Below, one piece after another: positions 1 through 7,829 of a stretch of 64,000 nt of DNA. Where the stretch lies: positions 2,029,001 through 2,093,000 of the forward strand of contig CP065161.1 in NCBI GenBank assembly GCA_015693905.1. Reading direction: 5' to 3'. The DNA is from Rhodobacterales bacterium HKCCA1288. Lineage in GTDB: Bacteria; Pseudomonadota; Alphaproteobacteria; Rhodobacterales; Rhodobacteraceae. Every line of letters starts with the position of its first letter. The first letter of the stretch is position 1. Below the pieces are notes generated by a model. That model did not search any database, was not told the DNA's origin, and saw only the letters and a list, made by a program, of their open reading frames with translations. The position numbers and the translations under genes were made by a program.

Positions 1-660
1 GGGGGCATAGTTGTGAGATGGGCCAAGCACCGCATTGGCAAAGCCCTGACCCCCAGACAGGTTTGAGGGGCGCACTGGCGATACGGTCAGGCGGTAAGTC
101 ATCCCGCCATCTTCCAAGAGGTCAAAATCTTGGTTTGGAATAAAGGTGCGGAATTCCTCAATATGACGGTCGGTCACTTCGTCAGGGCTGGAAATCGCGG
201 GATGCTCGTTAGCAAGATAGCGTTTCCAAAGAGCCTCAGGCAAATAGCGTTCAACCACCATCGGTTGTTGCCAACGGGCTTTTTGATCCTGGGTCATGCC
301 TTCAAACACGGCGCGCCCGTCACAAATTGTTGTTTGCGAGCCTTCAAAGGCGGCGATTGGGCTGTAGAAGGCAACAATATCTGGGCAAACAGGTGTGTTG
401 CCGTTTTCCGTATGCAGACCGATAGGCCCCGTGCCTGCATCAACCTTTTGCGTGTTTTTGTCGCCATACTCGCGGGCGGGGTCAAACGTGATCTTCTTGC
501 ACAAGGCGGTCGTGAGGGCACTGAATTTGGACATATCAGCGGCAAACCCGCGGAGAATGACCCACCCGTCACGGGTGAGATCTTCGCGCAGCTGTGTCAG
601 AACAGCTGGGTCGGTGAGGGTTTGCGCCTCGGCTGTGGGGCGGATGATATTATAGCTCAT
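1..660 (-). CDS. TauD/TfdA-like Fe(II)/2-oxoglutarate dioxygenase (3' end outside window)
   Basis: The 220 visible codons from an ATG at 660 read as a TauD/TfdA-family non-heme iron oxygenase, an enzyme that uses Fe(II), 2-oxoglutarate and O2 to oxidise a small substrate. The first half of the metal site is at residues 83-85, in GLHTENGN, an H-x-E like that of clavaminate synthase rather than the usual H-x-D. The sequence around residues 95-125, including PDIVAFYS and TTICDGRAVFEG, is typical of this subgroup. The distal His and the 2-oxoglutarate-binding Arg lie beyond the left edge. The start follows the SDR stop by 3 bases, so it is the last visible gene of the four-gene operon. Its substrate cannot be read from sequence; it presumably acts on the product of the ligase and SDR. 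Confidence 0.8.
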   Translation of the reverse strand, partial: MSYNIIRPTAEAQTLTDPAVLTQLREDLTRDGWVILRGFAADMSKFSALTTALCKKITFDPAREYGDKNTQKVDAGTGPIGLHTENGNTPVCPDIVAFYSPIAAFEGSQTTICDGRAVFEGMTQDQKARWQQPMVVERYLPEALWKRYLANEHPAISSPDEVTDRHIEEFRTFIPNQDFDLLEDGGMTYRLTVSPVRPSNLSGGQGFANAVLGPSHNYAP

Positions 661-663
661 GGA

Positions 664-1467
664 TCATACCTTTTCGTTTTCTGACGGCACATAGGGCAAG
701 GGATGCGTGGGGATCCGTTTGGACTGCTTGATAAGGGCGTTATCCACCACCGTGGGAATGAGCGCATTGAGCCCTGCAAAAATCCGTTCAGCCATGCCTG
801 GGTAAACAGTGCTGCGCCGTTTGGTGATGCCGCGCCATGCTTTGCGCGCGACTTGTTCGGGACTATCTAATTTCATCTCAAAGGGTGCGATGAGGTGGTC
901 AAATTGCGATTGCGCTGGTGTCCGTGTGGCGCGCGGCGCGATATAGCTGACGGTGATGGAATATTCCTCTAATTCGCGGCGAAGTGCATCGGACAGGCCG
1001 CGCAAGGCAAATTTGCTTGCGGAATAGCTTGTGAAATAAGGAAAAGCGATCATCCCAAACATTGAGCCGATATTGGCGATATGCCCTTTACGGCGCGCCA
1101 AGGCAGGGATCAGATCGCGCGTGAGCAAAATCGGTGCGATTAGGTTTGTCTCCATCACGCGCGCAATGTCGTGATCTTGTTGATCGGTGATCCGTCCTAC
1201 GCTGAGACAACCTGCATTGTTGATCAGCAGATCCAACCCATCCCCGATTGCATCACAGATACGAAGGCGATCTTCGGAACGGGTGATGTCTGCATCGACC
1301 ACAACTACGGAAACGCCCGTGATCTGTGCCGCTGTTTCCTCAAGTGCAGAAAGACGGCGACCAACCAAAACCAAATCGTAGCCTGCTCGCCCCGCTTCGA
1401 GGGCAAGGGCGCGGCCAATGCCAGAACCTGCGCCTGTGATGACAGCCAAGGGTGGATGGGACGACAT
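664..1467 (-). CDS. Short-chain dehydrogenase/reductase (SDR)
   Basis: A 267-residue classical SDR, an NAD(P)(H)-dependent oxidoreductase. The cofactor motif TGAGSGIG lies near residue 12, NNAG near residue 85, and the catalytic Ser and Tyr-x-x-x-Lys are in SYSASKFALRG. The start at 1467 is chosen because its ATG overlaps the stop codon of the upstream ligase as TAATG and puts the Rossmann strand at the N-terminus; the frame is open further upstream but that would run into the ligase. It is the third gene of the operon and probably acts on a carbonyl or alcohol made from the ligase product. The exact substrate is unknown. Confidence 0.88.
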   Translation of the reverse strand: MSSHPPLAVITGAGSGIGRALALEAGRAGYDLVLVGRRLSALEETAAQITGVSVVVVDADITRSEDRLRICDAIGDGLDLLINNAGCLSVGRITDQQDHDIARVMETNLIAPILLTRDLIPALARRKGHIANIGSMFGMIAFPYFTSYSASKFALRGLSDALRRELEEYSITVSYIAPRATRTPAQSQFDHLIAPFEMKLDSPEQVARKAWRGITKRRSTVYPGMAERIFAGLNALIPTVVDNALIKQSKRIPTHPLPYVPSENEKV

Positions 1468-2894
1468 TAAGCATATTCCTTTGCTGGGTAGGTGAGGGGA
1501 AATTTCGGGGCGGTTTTCGACAATTCGGACAGCATATTGCGGGCAATGCCGCCGCCTGCTTTCAATAGATTTGGCAGATTGGCAGGAACCATGATCACCG
1601 AATTTGGGCGGGCGTAACTTGGCAATGCTGCGAGATGGGTTGCGATATGCTCTGGGGTGATGTTCCCGCGCAAAGCGGCAAGAATTTCCAACTCGCCTTG
1701 TGGGGTCTGCCATAAACCTGCTGCAACAATGCGCGGATCCGCACCAAGGCAGGCTTCGACCCATTCGGGGTTTATATTGCGGCCCGCCGGGGTGACGATC
1801 AGCCAGTCCTTGCGGCCCTCGATGATAAGATACCCATCTTCAATGCGCCCCAAATCGCCTGTGCGCCATGGGGATTCAGCGGCAGGGGCGCCAAGATAGC
1901 CCTCCATAACGCTTGGGCCAGAGACTACGATTTCACCGTTATCAATCCAAGCGTTCACGCCTGATAGGATTTTTCCAACTGTGCCGTGACGCGAAGCACC
2001 CACGCAGTTCATCGCCACGACCGAGCCGCATTCTGACAGGCCGTAACCTTCGTAGACGGGAAGTCCGAGATCGGCAGCCTGTTCGAGCAATGAGGGGGAC
2101 GTATGCGCCCCCCCGACTGCGACAAAGCGAAAGCTGTCGGGCGCTTTGATGCCTTTGGATTTCAGATGTGCCACGATGACCGATAGCAGAGCAGGCACAA
2201 GAATGGTTGTGCTGGGTTTGCTGTTTATCATCGCCGTGATCACGGGCTGTGGATCGCCGCCCGACAGGGCTGCGAGCGCTGCTGCGCAAAATTCAATGCG
2301 CGCGCCACATAAGAGCGGCACATAAAGACCCGCGATTTGCTCCAAAAGCTGCGCCATTGGCAAAAGTGAAAGATGCACATCCCGTGCATCAGGCGCGATC
2401 GCATCGCGTAGCCCTGTGATCACGGTTTGCATTTGTGTTTCGCCGATAACCACACCTTTAGGCGTCCCTGAAGAGCCTGAGGTGAAAATGATCCGCTTCG
2501 CACCCGCGATTGGCTCAAAATCTTCCAGATCATCATGTGCGGCAGGTGGCGCGGGTAGGGTAATCTGGGGAAGGTCAGGCTGGTCTTGTCCAATAACCGC
2601 GGTCAGGCCTGCGGCTTGGATGATATGCGCTTTTTGCGTGGTGGAAAAAAACGGGGGCAGATGCACGCTGCAATGACCGCACGCGGTTAGCGCCAGATCT
2701 GCCAATGCAGCCTCTAGTGGATCAGATGTGGCAATGCCAATCACCTGTTGTGGCCCCTGCAAATGGGGGCGGCAGGCGGCAAGGAAACCCTGCAAAGCGC
2801 CATAGGTAATTGTCCGCGCCCCTTGGCCAAGTGCGATGGCCTCAGGCCTTTGTCTGGCCGTGGTGGCGATGGCTGCAAAGACTGACGCGACCAT
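1467..2894 (-). CDS. AMP-dependent acyl ligase/synthetase (ANL superfamily)
   Basis: A 475-residue adenylate-forming enzyme that would activate a carboxylic acid with ATP. The P-loop-like motif FTSGSSGTPKGVVIG is near residue 145, YGLSECGSV forms the adenine pocket near residue 283, WRTGDLGRIEDG carries the ribose-binding Asp, and the hinge GRKDWLIVTPAGRNI leads to a short C-terminal domain. The protein is shorter than typical acetyl-CoA synthetases and closer to small acyl-CoA or acyl-AMP ligases. Start and stop overlap both neighbours as TAATG, so translation is probably coupled. The acyl substrate and acceptor (CoA, carrier protein or amine) are not evident, and I see no carrier protein in the window. 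Confidence 0.88.
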   Translation of the reverse strand: MVASVFAAIATTARQRPEAIALGQGARTITYGALQGFLAACRPHLQGPQQVIGIATSDPLEAALADLALTACGHCSVHLPPFFSTTQKAHIIQAAGLTAVIGQDQPDLPQITLPAPPAAHDDLEDFEPIAGAKRIIFTSGSSGTPKGVVIGETQMQTVITGLRDAIAPDARDVHLSLLPMAQLLEQIAGLYVPLLCGARIEFCAAALAALSGGDPQPVITAMINSKPSTTILVPALLSVIVAHLKSKGIKAPDSFRFVAVGGAHTSPSLLEQAADLGLPVYEGYGLSECGSVVAMNCVGASRHGTVGKILSGVNAWIDNGEIVVSGPSVMEGYLGAPAAESPWRTGDLGRIEDGYLIIEGRKDWLIVTPAGRNINPEWVEACLGADPRIVAAGLWQTPQGELEILAALRGNITPEHIATHLAALPSYARPNSVIMVPANLPNLLKAGGGIARNMLSELSKTAPKFPLTYPAKEYA

Positions 2895-3472
2895 TACACA
2901 GCCCTCGCCGTGGTCAGGTCGTGACCCGCGACTTGGGCAGGATCACGGAACGCGCAGACCCAAGGGTCTTGCTCATAATAGCAGCCCCATTGGGACGCAT
3001 GCGGCACGCAGGTAGCTTCGGCTTTGCTCAGCAGGATCGGGGTGATTTTGGCGCGCGACAAAAGTCGCCTAATCTGGCGGGTGGCCGTGAATATACCCCA
3101 GCCAATCTGCTGTGACTGACCCCATTGGAACACTGTGCGCAAGGTTGGGTAAATGGCAAAAGGTGACCGACAGGCAAGCCCCCCGACCTCTAGGACATCG
3201 TGCGGTTGAACATTGCATCCCGTTTGCAGGCTCAGGCGTTCATGAATGGGTTGATCAAGATAATGCTGTGAAAAGAACCCTTCGTCATGGGTGCGAATGC
3301 CCGCTGCACAGGTGATTTGGTTGGCATCGGCCATGGTTAAAACCAAGCGCGGCGGTCGAAAGGATATCTCTGCGCCAAATGCCGCGCGATAGCTGTCACG
3401 CATATGCACCAGTCCAGACTCATAAAGCGGCGCAGTGCGGATATTATTTTGTTCAATCAGAAGTGTATTCAC
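2894..3472 (-). CDS. Thermostable hemolysin family protein (GNAT-like)
   Basis: A 192-residue protein matching the thermostable hemolysin family (first named from Vibrio delta-VPH), which has a GNAT-like acyltransferase appearance. Visible signatures are AAGIRTHDEGFFSQHYLD (residues 56-73), DVLEVGGLACRS around residue 92, and WGCYYEQDPWVCAF near the C-terminus. The start is GTG at 3472, supported by a GGAGG 8 bases upstream. It is the first gene of the operon and overlaps the ligase start. Despite the family name, an acyl-transfer role with the neighbouring acyl ligase is more plausible than a pore-forming toxin; that is inference from context. Confidence 0.82.
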   Translation of the reverse strand: MNTLLIEQNNIRTAPLYESGLVHMRDSYRAAFGAEISFRPPRLVLTMADANQITCAAGIRTHDEGFFSQHYLDQPIHERLSLQTGCNVQPHDVLEVGGLACRSPFAIYPTLRTVFQWGQSQQIGWGIFTATRQIRRLLSRAKITPILLSKAEATCVPHASQWGCYYEQDPWVCAFRDPAQVAGHDLTTARAV

Positions 3473-3733
3473 GAGATGGCCTCCATCTGGCCGAAAGACC
3501 CAAAGCTTGAGTCGCCTCGTGTAGATTTGCGGCTTAGGCCTGCCGTGGGCTATTGGACTATGGTTATGTTTTGATCCAAACTTTGAATTTATAACTTCGG
3601 TTTACGGCGGCCTGAAAGTGATATGGCCCATATCTTCGCTGCCCCCAATCCAAAGCCCCAGTTGGACGGGTCGCAAGGCGGCGTTAGATATTGCCTTCAT
3701 CGCTTGACGCGGATCTTGATTGAGTGGCGGCGG
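3473..3733. promoter_or_regulatory. Leader/promoter region of the hemolysin-ligase-SDR-dioxygenase operon
   Basis: This 261-base gap separates the 3' end of the amidase from the start of the four-gene operon; both are on the minus strand, so the operon promoter should lie here. The part nearest the start is AT-rich around 3560-3600. I cannot assign a convincing -35/-10 pair or an operator. A short open frame on the plus strand (3623-3811) has no ribosome-binding site or recognisable product and was not annotated. Confidence 0.35.
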
Positions 3734-5134
3734 TTACAGGGTGGGGCGATTGTCCTTCCACGGATTGACGCTGTGATAGGCATTGGCAAGCGCCAGAAGC
3801 TGCGCGTCTGATCCTTTTGGCCCGATGATTTGAATGCCCGCGGGAAGGCCTGTTTCACCAAAACCAGCTGGCAGGGTTAGGGCGGGTAAGCCGCCAAGGC
3901 TTGCGGGTGTGACGACCGCCATCCAGTGGTGATAGGTATCCATTGCGCGCCCATTGATCGCCTCGGGATAGCGTAGCTCTGCCGCAAAGGGCCATGTCTG
4001 CGTTGCGGGGAGGGCTAGGAAATCAACAGTTTCAAAGCTGCGCGCAGCGGCCCGTAGCCAGTCAGATCGATCCGCACTTGCGGCGAGAATATCGGCAGGG
4101 GTTAGAGACTGACCTCCCTCAATCTCCCAAATCGCTTCGGGTTTTAGCAGGTCGCGTTGGAGAGGATTGGACGCATAGCCCCCCAATTTTCCCAAGATTG
4201 CAAAATGCCGAAGCCTGCACCATGAGGCCCAAATCTTCTCGAATGGGAAAGGTGGTTTGTCTGGCGCAACTGTGGCACCTGCTTCGGACAGAATTGCCAA
4301 AGAGGCCTCGAGATGGGTGATCAGGCTAGGCTCCAAAGCTAAGGCCCCACCCCAATCGCCAAGCCATGCAATTTTGGCGCCAGAGAAATGCGGCGGGTTT
4401 TGAAAGTCACATTTGGGCCAATGATACGGCACGCGCGGATCAGGCCCTGCGAGTACACTTAACAAAAGCGCCAAATCTTGCGGGTTGCGTGCCATTGGCC
4501 CATCGGTAGACAAGGGATGCATGACCATTTCGCCTTGGGGTTCGGCGGGCACCAGACCATGCGTGGGCCTTAGGCTATATAGATTATTCCATGCGGCCGG
4601 ATTGCGCAGGCTGCCCATCATGTCTGATCCATCAGCAAGACTGACCAAACCCGCCGCCAAAGCCGCACCTGCGCCGCCCGATGACCCGCCTGCCGATTTT
4701 TCTAAATCATACGGGTTTTTGGTTGTGCCGTAGATGGGATTAAAGCTGTGCGATCCTAAACCGAACTCAGGCACATTCGTCTTGCCGATTAAAATCGCAC
4801 CAGCGGCCCTGAGGCGCGCTGCAAGAAGGTCGTCTTTGCTTGGCACGAAATCTTTGAAAATTGGTGATCCCCAGCTGCTTGTGATCCCTTTGGTGGCAAC
4901 CAAATCTTTCACAGCAAAAGGCAGGCCATGCAGTGGCCCTTTTAGAGGGGCCGCGTCCATGGCGCGGGCTTCGTCCATCAAGGCAGCTTCATCACGGAGC
5001 GCCACGATGGCATTGATCTTGGGATTGATCGCCGCGATGCGCGCCAAGCTTTCTTCCATCAGCGTGCTTGGAGAAAGACTGCCTTTGGCGATTTCATCCA
5101 TCAATTCATGGGCGGGGCGATAAGCTGTCGTCAT
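3734..5134 (-). CDS. Amidase (amidase-signature family)
   Basis: A 466-residue amidase-signature enzyme, expected to hydrolyse carboxylic amides in the cytoplasm. The catalytic Lys is in PFAVKDL (near residue 75), the cis-Ser is in SAGGSSGGAGAALAAGL, and the nucleophile Ser follows in GSDMMGSLRNPAAW. The last motif usually reads GSDTGGS, so the two residues before the nucleophilic Gly-Ser are unusual. The start at 5134 (MTTAYRPAHEL) fits family N-termini; an open extension of 36 codons upstream has no ribosome-binding site. It is divergent from agt. It could be a general amidase or a relative of GatA, but nothing adjacent points to tRNA amidation. Confidence 0.88.
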   Translation of the reverse strand: MTTAYRPAHELMDEIAKGSLSPSTLMEESLARIAAINPKINAIVALRDEAALMDEARAMDAAPLKGPLHGLPFAVKDLVATKGITSSWGSPIFKDFVPSKDDLLAARLRAAGAILIGKTNVPEFGLGSHSFNPIYGTTKNPYDLEKSAGGSSGGAGAALAAGLVSLADGSDMMGSLRNPAAWNNLYSLRPTHGLVPAEPQGEMVMHPLSTDGPMARNPQDLALLLSVLAGPDPRVPYHWPKCDFQNPPHFSGAKIAWLGDWGGALALEPSLITHLEASLAILSEAGATVAPDKPPFPFEKIWASWCRLRHFAILGKLGGYASNPLQRDLLKPEAIWEIEGGQSLTPADILAASADRSDWLRAAARSFETVDFLALPATQTWPFAAELRYPEAINGRAMDTYHHWMAVVTPASLGGLPALTLPAGFGETGLPAGIQIIGPKGSDAQLLALANAYHSVNPWKDNRPTL

Positions 5135-5231
5135 GATCCATCTCGCAAAATGTGGTTGCCCCATAAAGACCGAAGCCTGCGCTGTTGTGAAGATATAGCA
5201 AATCTCAGAAATTTTTGGCTTTTTGCACAAG

Positions 5232-5249
5232 TTGACACGCACCTGTCAC
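5232..5249 (+). promoter_or_regulatory. Pho-box-like repeat upstream of agt-plcP
   Basis: Two heptamers, TTGACAC and CTGTCAC, are separated by 4 bases (GCAC), giving the 11-base period of an alphaproteobacterial PhoB site (CTGTCAT-N4-CTGTCAT). The second half matches the consensus at 6 of 7 positions, the first at 4 of 7. The element ends 50 bases before the agt start. This spacing and the function of the downstream genes suggest PhoB activation under phosphate limitation. Confidence 0.55.
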
Positions 5250-5299
5250 AAAGACGCGCCATCTGAGACGAAGTTTGATGGCGGATCAGCGGGGCGACT

Positions 5300-6364
5300 A
5301 TGGGCGGCACCTCAACAGCGCCAATGCCAAAACGGGTTTTAATCATTTCGGACGCATGGGGCGGCCAGATCAATGGCGTGGTGCGCACTTACCAAAATAT
5401 CATCGCTGCGCTTGAAGCGCGCAATGTGGATGTTCGGGTCATTGGCCCAGAAGATTTTCGGCGGATCGCGCTGCCGTTTTACAAAGAGATTGAACTGGCA
5501 ATCTTACCCGCGCGCCCTTTGCGCCGATTGATTGAAGACTATGCGCCAGATGCAATCCATATCGCGGTTGAAGGCCCACTGGGTTGGGCAGCTTGGCGCT
5601 ATTGCACAGCGCGCGGCATTCCATTCACCACGGCCTTCCACACCGATTTTGCCCGATATATTGCGCTGCGCGTTCCCAAATTTTTGAGCAGTTTCGCTGA
5701 GCGGAGTGTCATGGCCGTTTTGCGCAAATTTCACAATGCCTCGACCTGCGTATTTGTTGCGACTGCGCGGATTGAGCAGCAGTTGCGAGATAGCGGGTTT
5801 ACCGCGCCGATGGTGCGGCTGTTGCGTGGTGTGGATTATGATCTGTTCTATCCCGCCCCCCTTCCAAAGCGCGCCGAGCTTCCAAGGCTTCTCTATGTGG
5901 GGCGCGTATCGAAAGAGAAGAATATCGAAGCTTTCCTCAATCTTCCCATTGCAGCGGAAAAAATCGTTGTGGGAGATGGCCCGCTTTTGCCACATCTCCG
6001 CAAAGCCTATGGCAGCGTGCGGTTTACAGGCAGCTTAACAGGGCGCGCTTTGGCCGATGCCTATCGGGATGCGGATGTTTTCGTATTTCCTTCGCGCACT
6101 GACACGTTTGGAATTGTTTTGATTGAGGCTTTGGCCTCAGGCCTGCCAATTGCGGCTTTTGATGAACCAGGCCCATCGGACATTATGGGTCACGATCCGA
6201 CCCTTGGGGCGATCAGTGACACTGATCTTGCGGATGCTGTGCGCCGCGCTCTTGCTGCCAAAGGTAGCCCGCAAGAACGGCATGAAAAAACCAAGGCGCG
6301 CTATTCATGGCCCGAAGTGGCCGATGTGTTCCACAAGAACCTTGTCTGCGAGAGCCATGGCTGA
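5300..6364 (+). CDS. agt: GT4 glycosyltransferase, probable glycolipid synthase (Agt-like)
   Basis: A 354-residue family-4 glycosyltransferase with two Rossmann-like halves. The N-terminal half opens RVLIISDAWGGQINGVVRT and has FHTDFARYI near residue 115; the C-terminal half has LLYVGRVSKEKN near residue 200 and the sugar-nucleotide motif FPSRTDTFGIVLIEALASG near residue 263. Its stop overlaps the start of the phospholipase C-like gene by 8 bases. In marine Roseobacter and SAR11 bacteria, Agt beside PlcP glycosylates diacylglycerol to make glyco- and glucuronosyl-lipids when phosphorus is scarce. The gene name rests on this pairing and on fold. Another lipid glycosyltransferase role is possible. 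Confidence 0.78.
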   Translation: MGGTSTAPMPKRVLIISDAWGGQINGVVRTYQNIIAALEARNVDVRVIGPEDFRRIALPFYKEIELAILPARPLRRLIEDYAPDAIHIAVEGPLGWAAWRYCTARGIPFTTAFHTDFARYIALRVPKFLSSFAERSVMAVLRKFHNASTCVFVATARIEQQLRDSGFTAPMVRLLRGVDYDLFYPAPLPKRAELPRLLYVGRVSKEKNIEAFLNLPIAAEKIVVGDGPLLPHLRKAYGSVRFTGSLTGRALADAYRDADVFVFPSRTDTFGIVLIEALASGLPIAAFDEPGPSDIMGHDPTLGAISDTDLADAVRRALAAKGSPQERHEKTKARYSWPEVADVFHKNLVCESHG

Positions 6365-7241
6365 TCCGCGCCCTCAGCCAATCAAGATCAGAAGCTTATT
6401 TCTCTCTGATCTGCATATGGGCCACAAGGCGGCTGATCTTGCGGCCGTTCGGCGGCTCTTGGCGCGCTATGAATTCCGCAACCTGTTTTTGGTTGGCGAT
6501 GTGATTGATGGCTGGAAATTAGAAAAGCGGTGGTTCTGGAATGAGGATTGTCAGAACGTGTTGGGCGAGATACTGCGCCTGCGCCGCGATGAACGTGTGC
6601 GCGTGACGGTCATCACGGGCAATCATGACGAAAAGTTGCGCGAGATTTTACCCACGGTTCTCCGACCATTGATTTTGCGAAAATTCGGGCTTCGGATTGA
6701 GGAGCGGGTGATCCATTTGGCGGCTGATGGGCGGCGGTATTTGGTCATGCATGGCGATCAATTTGACAATCGTCTGGTCAAAGGGTCGTCTAAATCCTTG
6801 GATAATCTTTGGTCTTGGTTGACTGAGAAAGGCTATGTTCAGCCCATCAACCCGCGCTGCGTCTCAGAGGTGGCCAGCCGCAAGAAACGATGGTCTTTGC
6901 GCAAATCCATTGAAGGGGGGATGCCGCTTTTGGGTCAGTCCTTCAAACGGCTCGCGCTTGAGCGCGCTGCGCGTGACGGGTTGGACGGCATCATTTGCGG
7001 CCACAGTCATATGCCTGAATTGAGCCAAGCCGGCGGGGGTGTGTTCGCCAATTGTGGCTCATGGGTGCGCCGTGACGGGCCGCATCACGCGATTGCCGAA
7101 CATGAGAATGGCCAGCTTGAGTTGATTGAAACAGCGCCAACAGGGGACACGCAGTCAGATTTGCCCCGCCGCAATGATGTGCTTGGCGCGACTGTGGAAA
7201 CCTATATCCGAAAACTATGGCATGACCGCCGCGTGGGCTAA
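6357..7241 (+). CDS. plcP: Metallophosphatase, probable phospholipase C PlcP
   Basis: A 294-residue calcineurin-like phosphoesterase often annotated as UDP-2,3-diacylglucosamine hydrolase. Metal-binding motifs are visible in order: SDLHMGH (residue 17), GDVIDGW, TGNHDE, MHGDQFD and CGHSHMPE. The start at 6357 overlaps the end of agt in an ATGGCTGA arrangement, giving translational coupling. In marine heterotrophs PlcP cleaves phospholipid head groups to diacylglycerol, which Agt then glycosylates, so the pair replaces phospholipids during phosphate starvation. The Pho-box-like element in front of agt fits this. It converges directly on aroQ with no gap. Confidence 0.8.
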   Translation: MADPRPQPIKIRSLFLSDLHMGHKAADLAAVRRLLARYEFRNLFLVGDVIDGWKLEKRWFWNEDCQNVLGEILRLRRDERVRVTVITGNHDEKLREILPTVLRPLILRKFGLRIEERVIHLAADGRRYLVMHGDQFDNRLVKGSSKSLDNLWSWLTEKGYVQPINPRCVSEVASRKKRWSLRKSIEGGMPLLGQSFKRLALERAARDGLDGIICGHSHMPELSQAGGGVFANCGSWVRRDGPHHAIAEHENGQLELIETAPTGDTQSDLPRRNDVLGATVETYIRKLWHDRRVG

Positions 7242-7679
7242 TTACGCGCCATTTAGGGTCACGATGCGCCGCGTGGCGGCCTCATATCCGTCAAGCCCAA
7301 GCCCTGCGATCACGCCTTCGGCACGCCCAGAGACATAGGAATGATGGCGAAACGCTTCGCGTTTATGAACATTCGATATATGCACCTCAATCACTGGTCC
7401 CTCATAGGCACAAAGTGCATCATAAATTGCGATTGAGGTATGGGTATAGGCGCCTGGATTGATGACAATACCACAAGCGGCTTCGCGCGCCTCATGGATC
7501 CAGTCAATGAGTTGGCCTTCGTGATTTGATTGGCGCAAAGAGAGGTCAAACCCTTCGGGAAGCAGCGCCTTACACCGCCGTTCAACATCTTCAAGGGTTT
7601 CATGCCCGTAAATATGCGGCTCTCGCTTGCCCAAGAGATTAAGGTTTGGGCCATTGAGAATGTAAATCATCCGCGCCAT
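7242..7679 (-). CDS. aroQ: 3-dehydroquinate dehydratase, type II
   Basis: A 145-residue type II dehydroquinase, which converts 3-dehydroquinate to 3-dehydroshikimate in the shikimate pathway and forms dodecamers. The N-terminus [19 protein letters not shown] carries the active-site Asn and the flexible-loop Arg and Tyr. [33 protein letters not shown] and [18 protein letters not shown] include the catalytic His and substrate-binding residues. Length is as usual for the family. It is convergent with plcP, and the two stop codons are adjacent with no terminator between them. Confidence 0.96.
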   Translation of the reverse strand: MARMIYILNGPNLNLLGKREPHIYGHETLEDVERRCKALLPEGFDLSLRQSNHEGQLIDWIHEAREAACGIVINPGAYTHTSIAIYDALCAYEGPVIEVHISNVHKREAFRHHSYVSGRAEGVIAGLGLDGYEAATRRIVTLNGA

Positions 7680-7829
7680 CGTTATGCCATCCTATATGAG
7701 CAGATTGTTCTTTTGCGCAGTTAACCACGGCTTTGGGGGAAGTGCAAAAGCCGTTTACCCGATCCTAAAGTTTCTCGCATTACGCTATGGGCTCGTGAGG
7801 CTTTATCTTTGGAAATGTGGATGCCGCCT

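Noticed and set aside
2894-3472. A secreted hemolysin toxin
   Set aside because: There is no signal peptide, and the gene is fused by overlap to an acyl ligase. The family is GNAT-like, so a biosynthetic role fits better.
3623-3811. Short plus-strand gene between the hemolysin-family gene and the amidase
   Set aside because: No ribosome-binding site, no recognisable product, and it overlaps the amidase C-terminus antisense.
7755-7795. Sigma-28 flagellar promoter before motB (TAAAGTTT)
   Set aside because: The -35-like octamer is exact, but no GCCGATAA-like -10 element follows at the right spacing.
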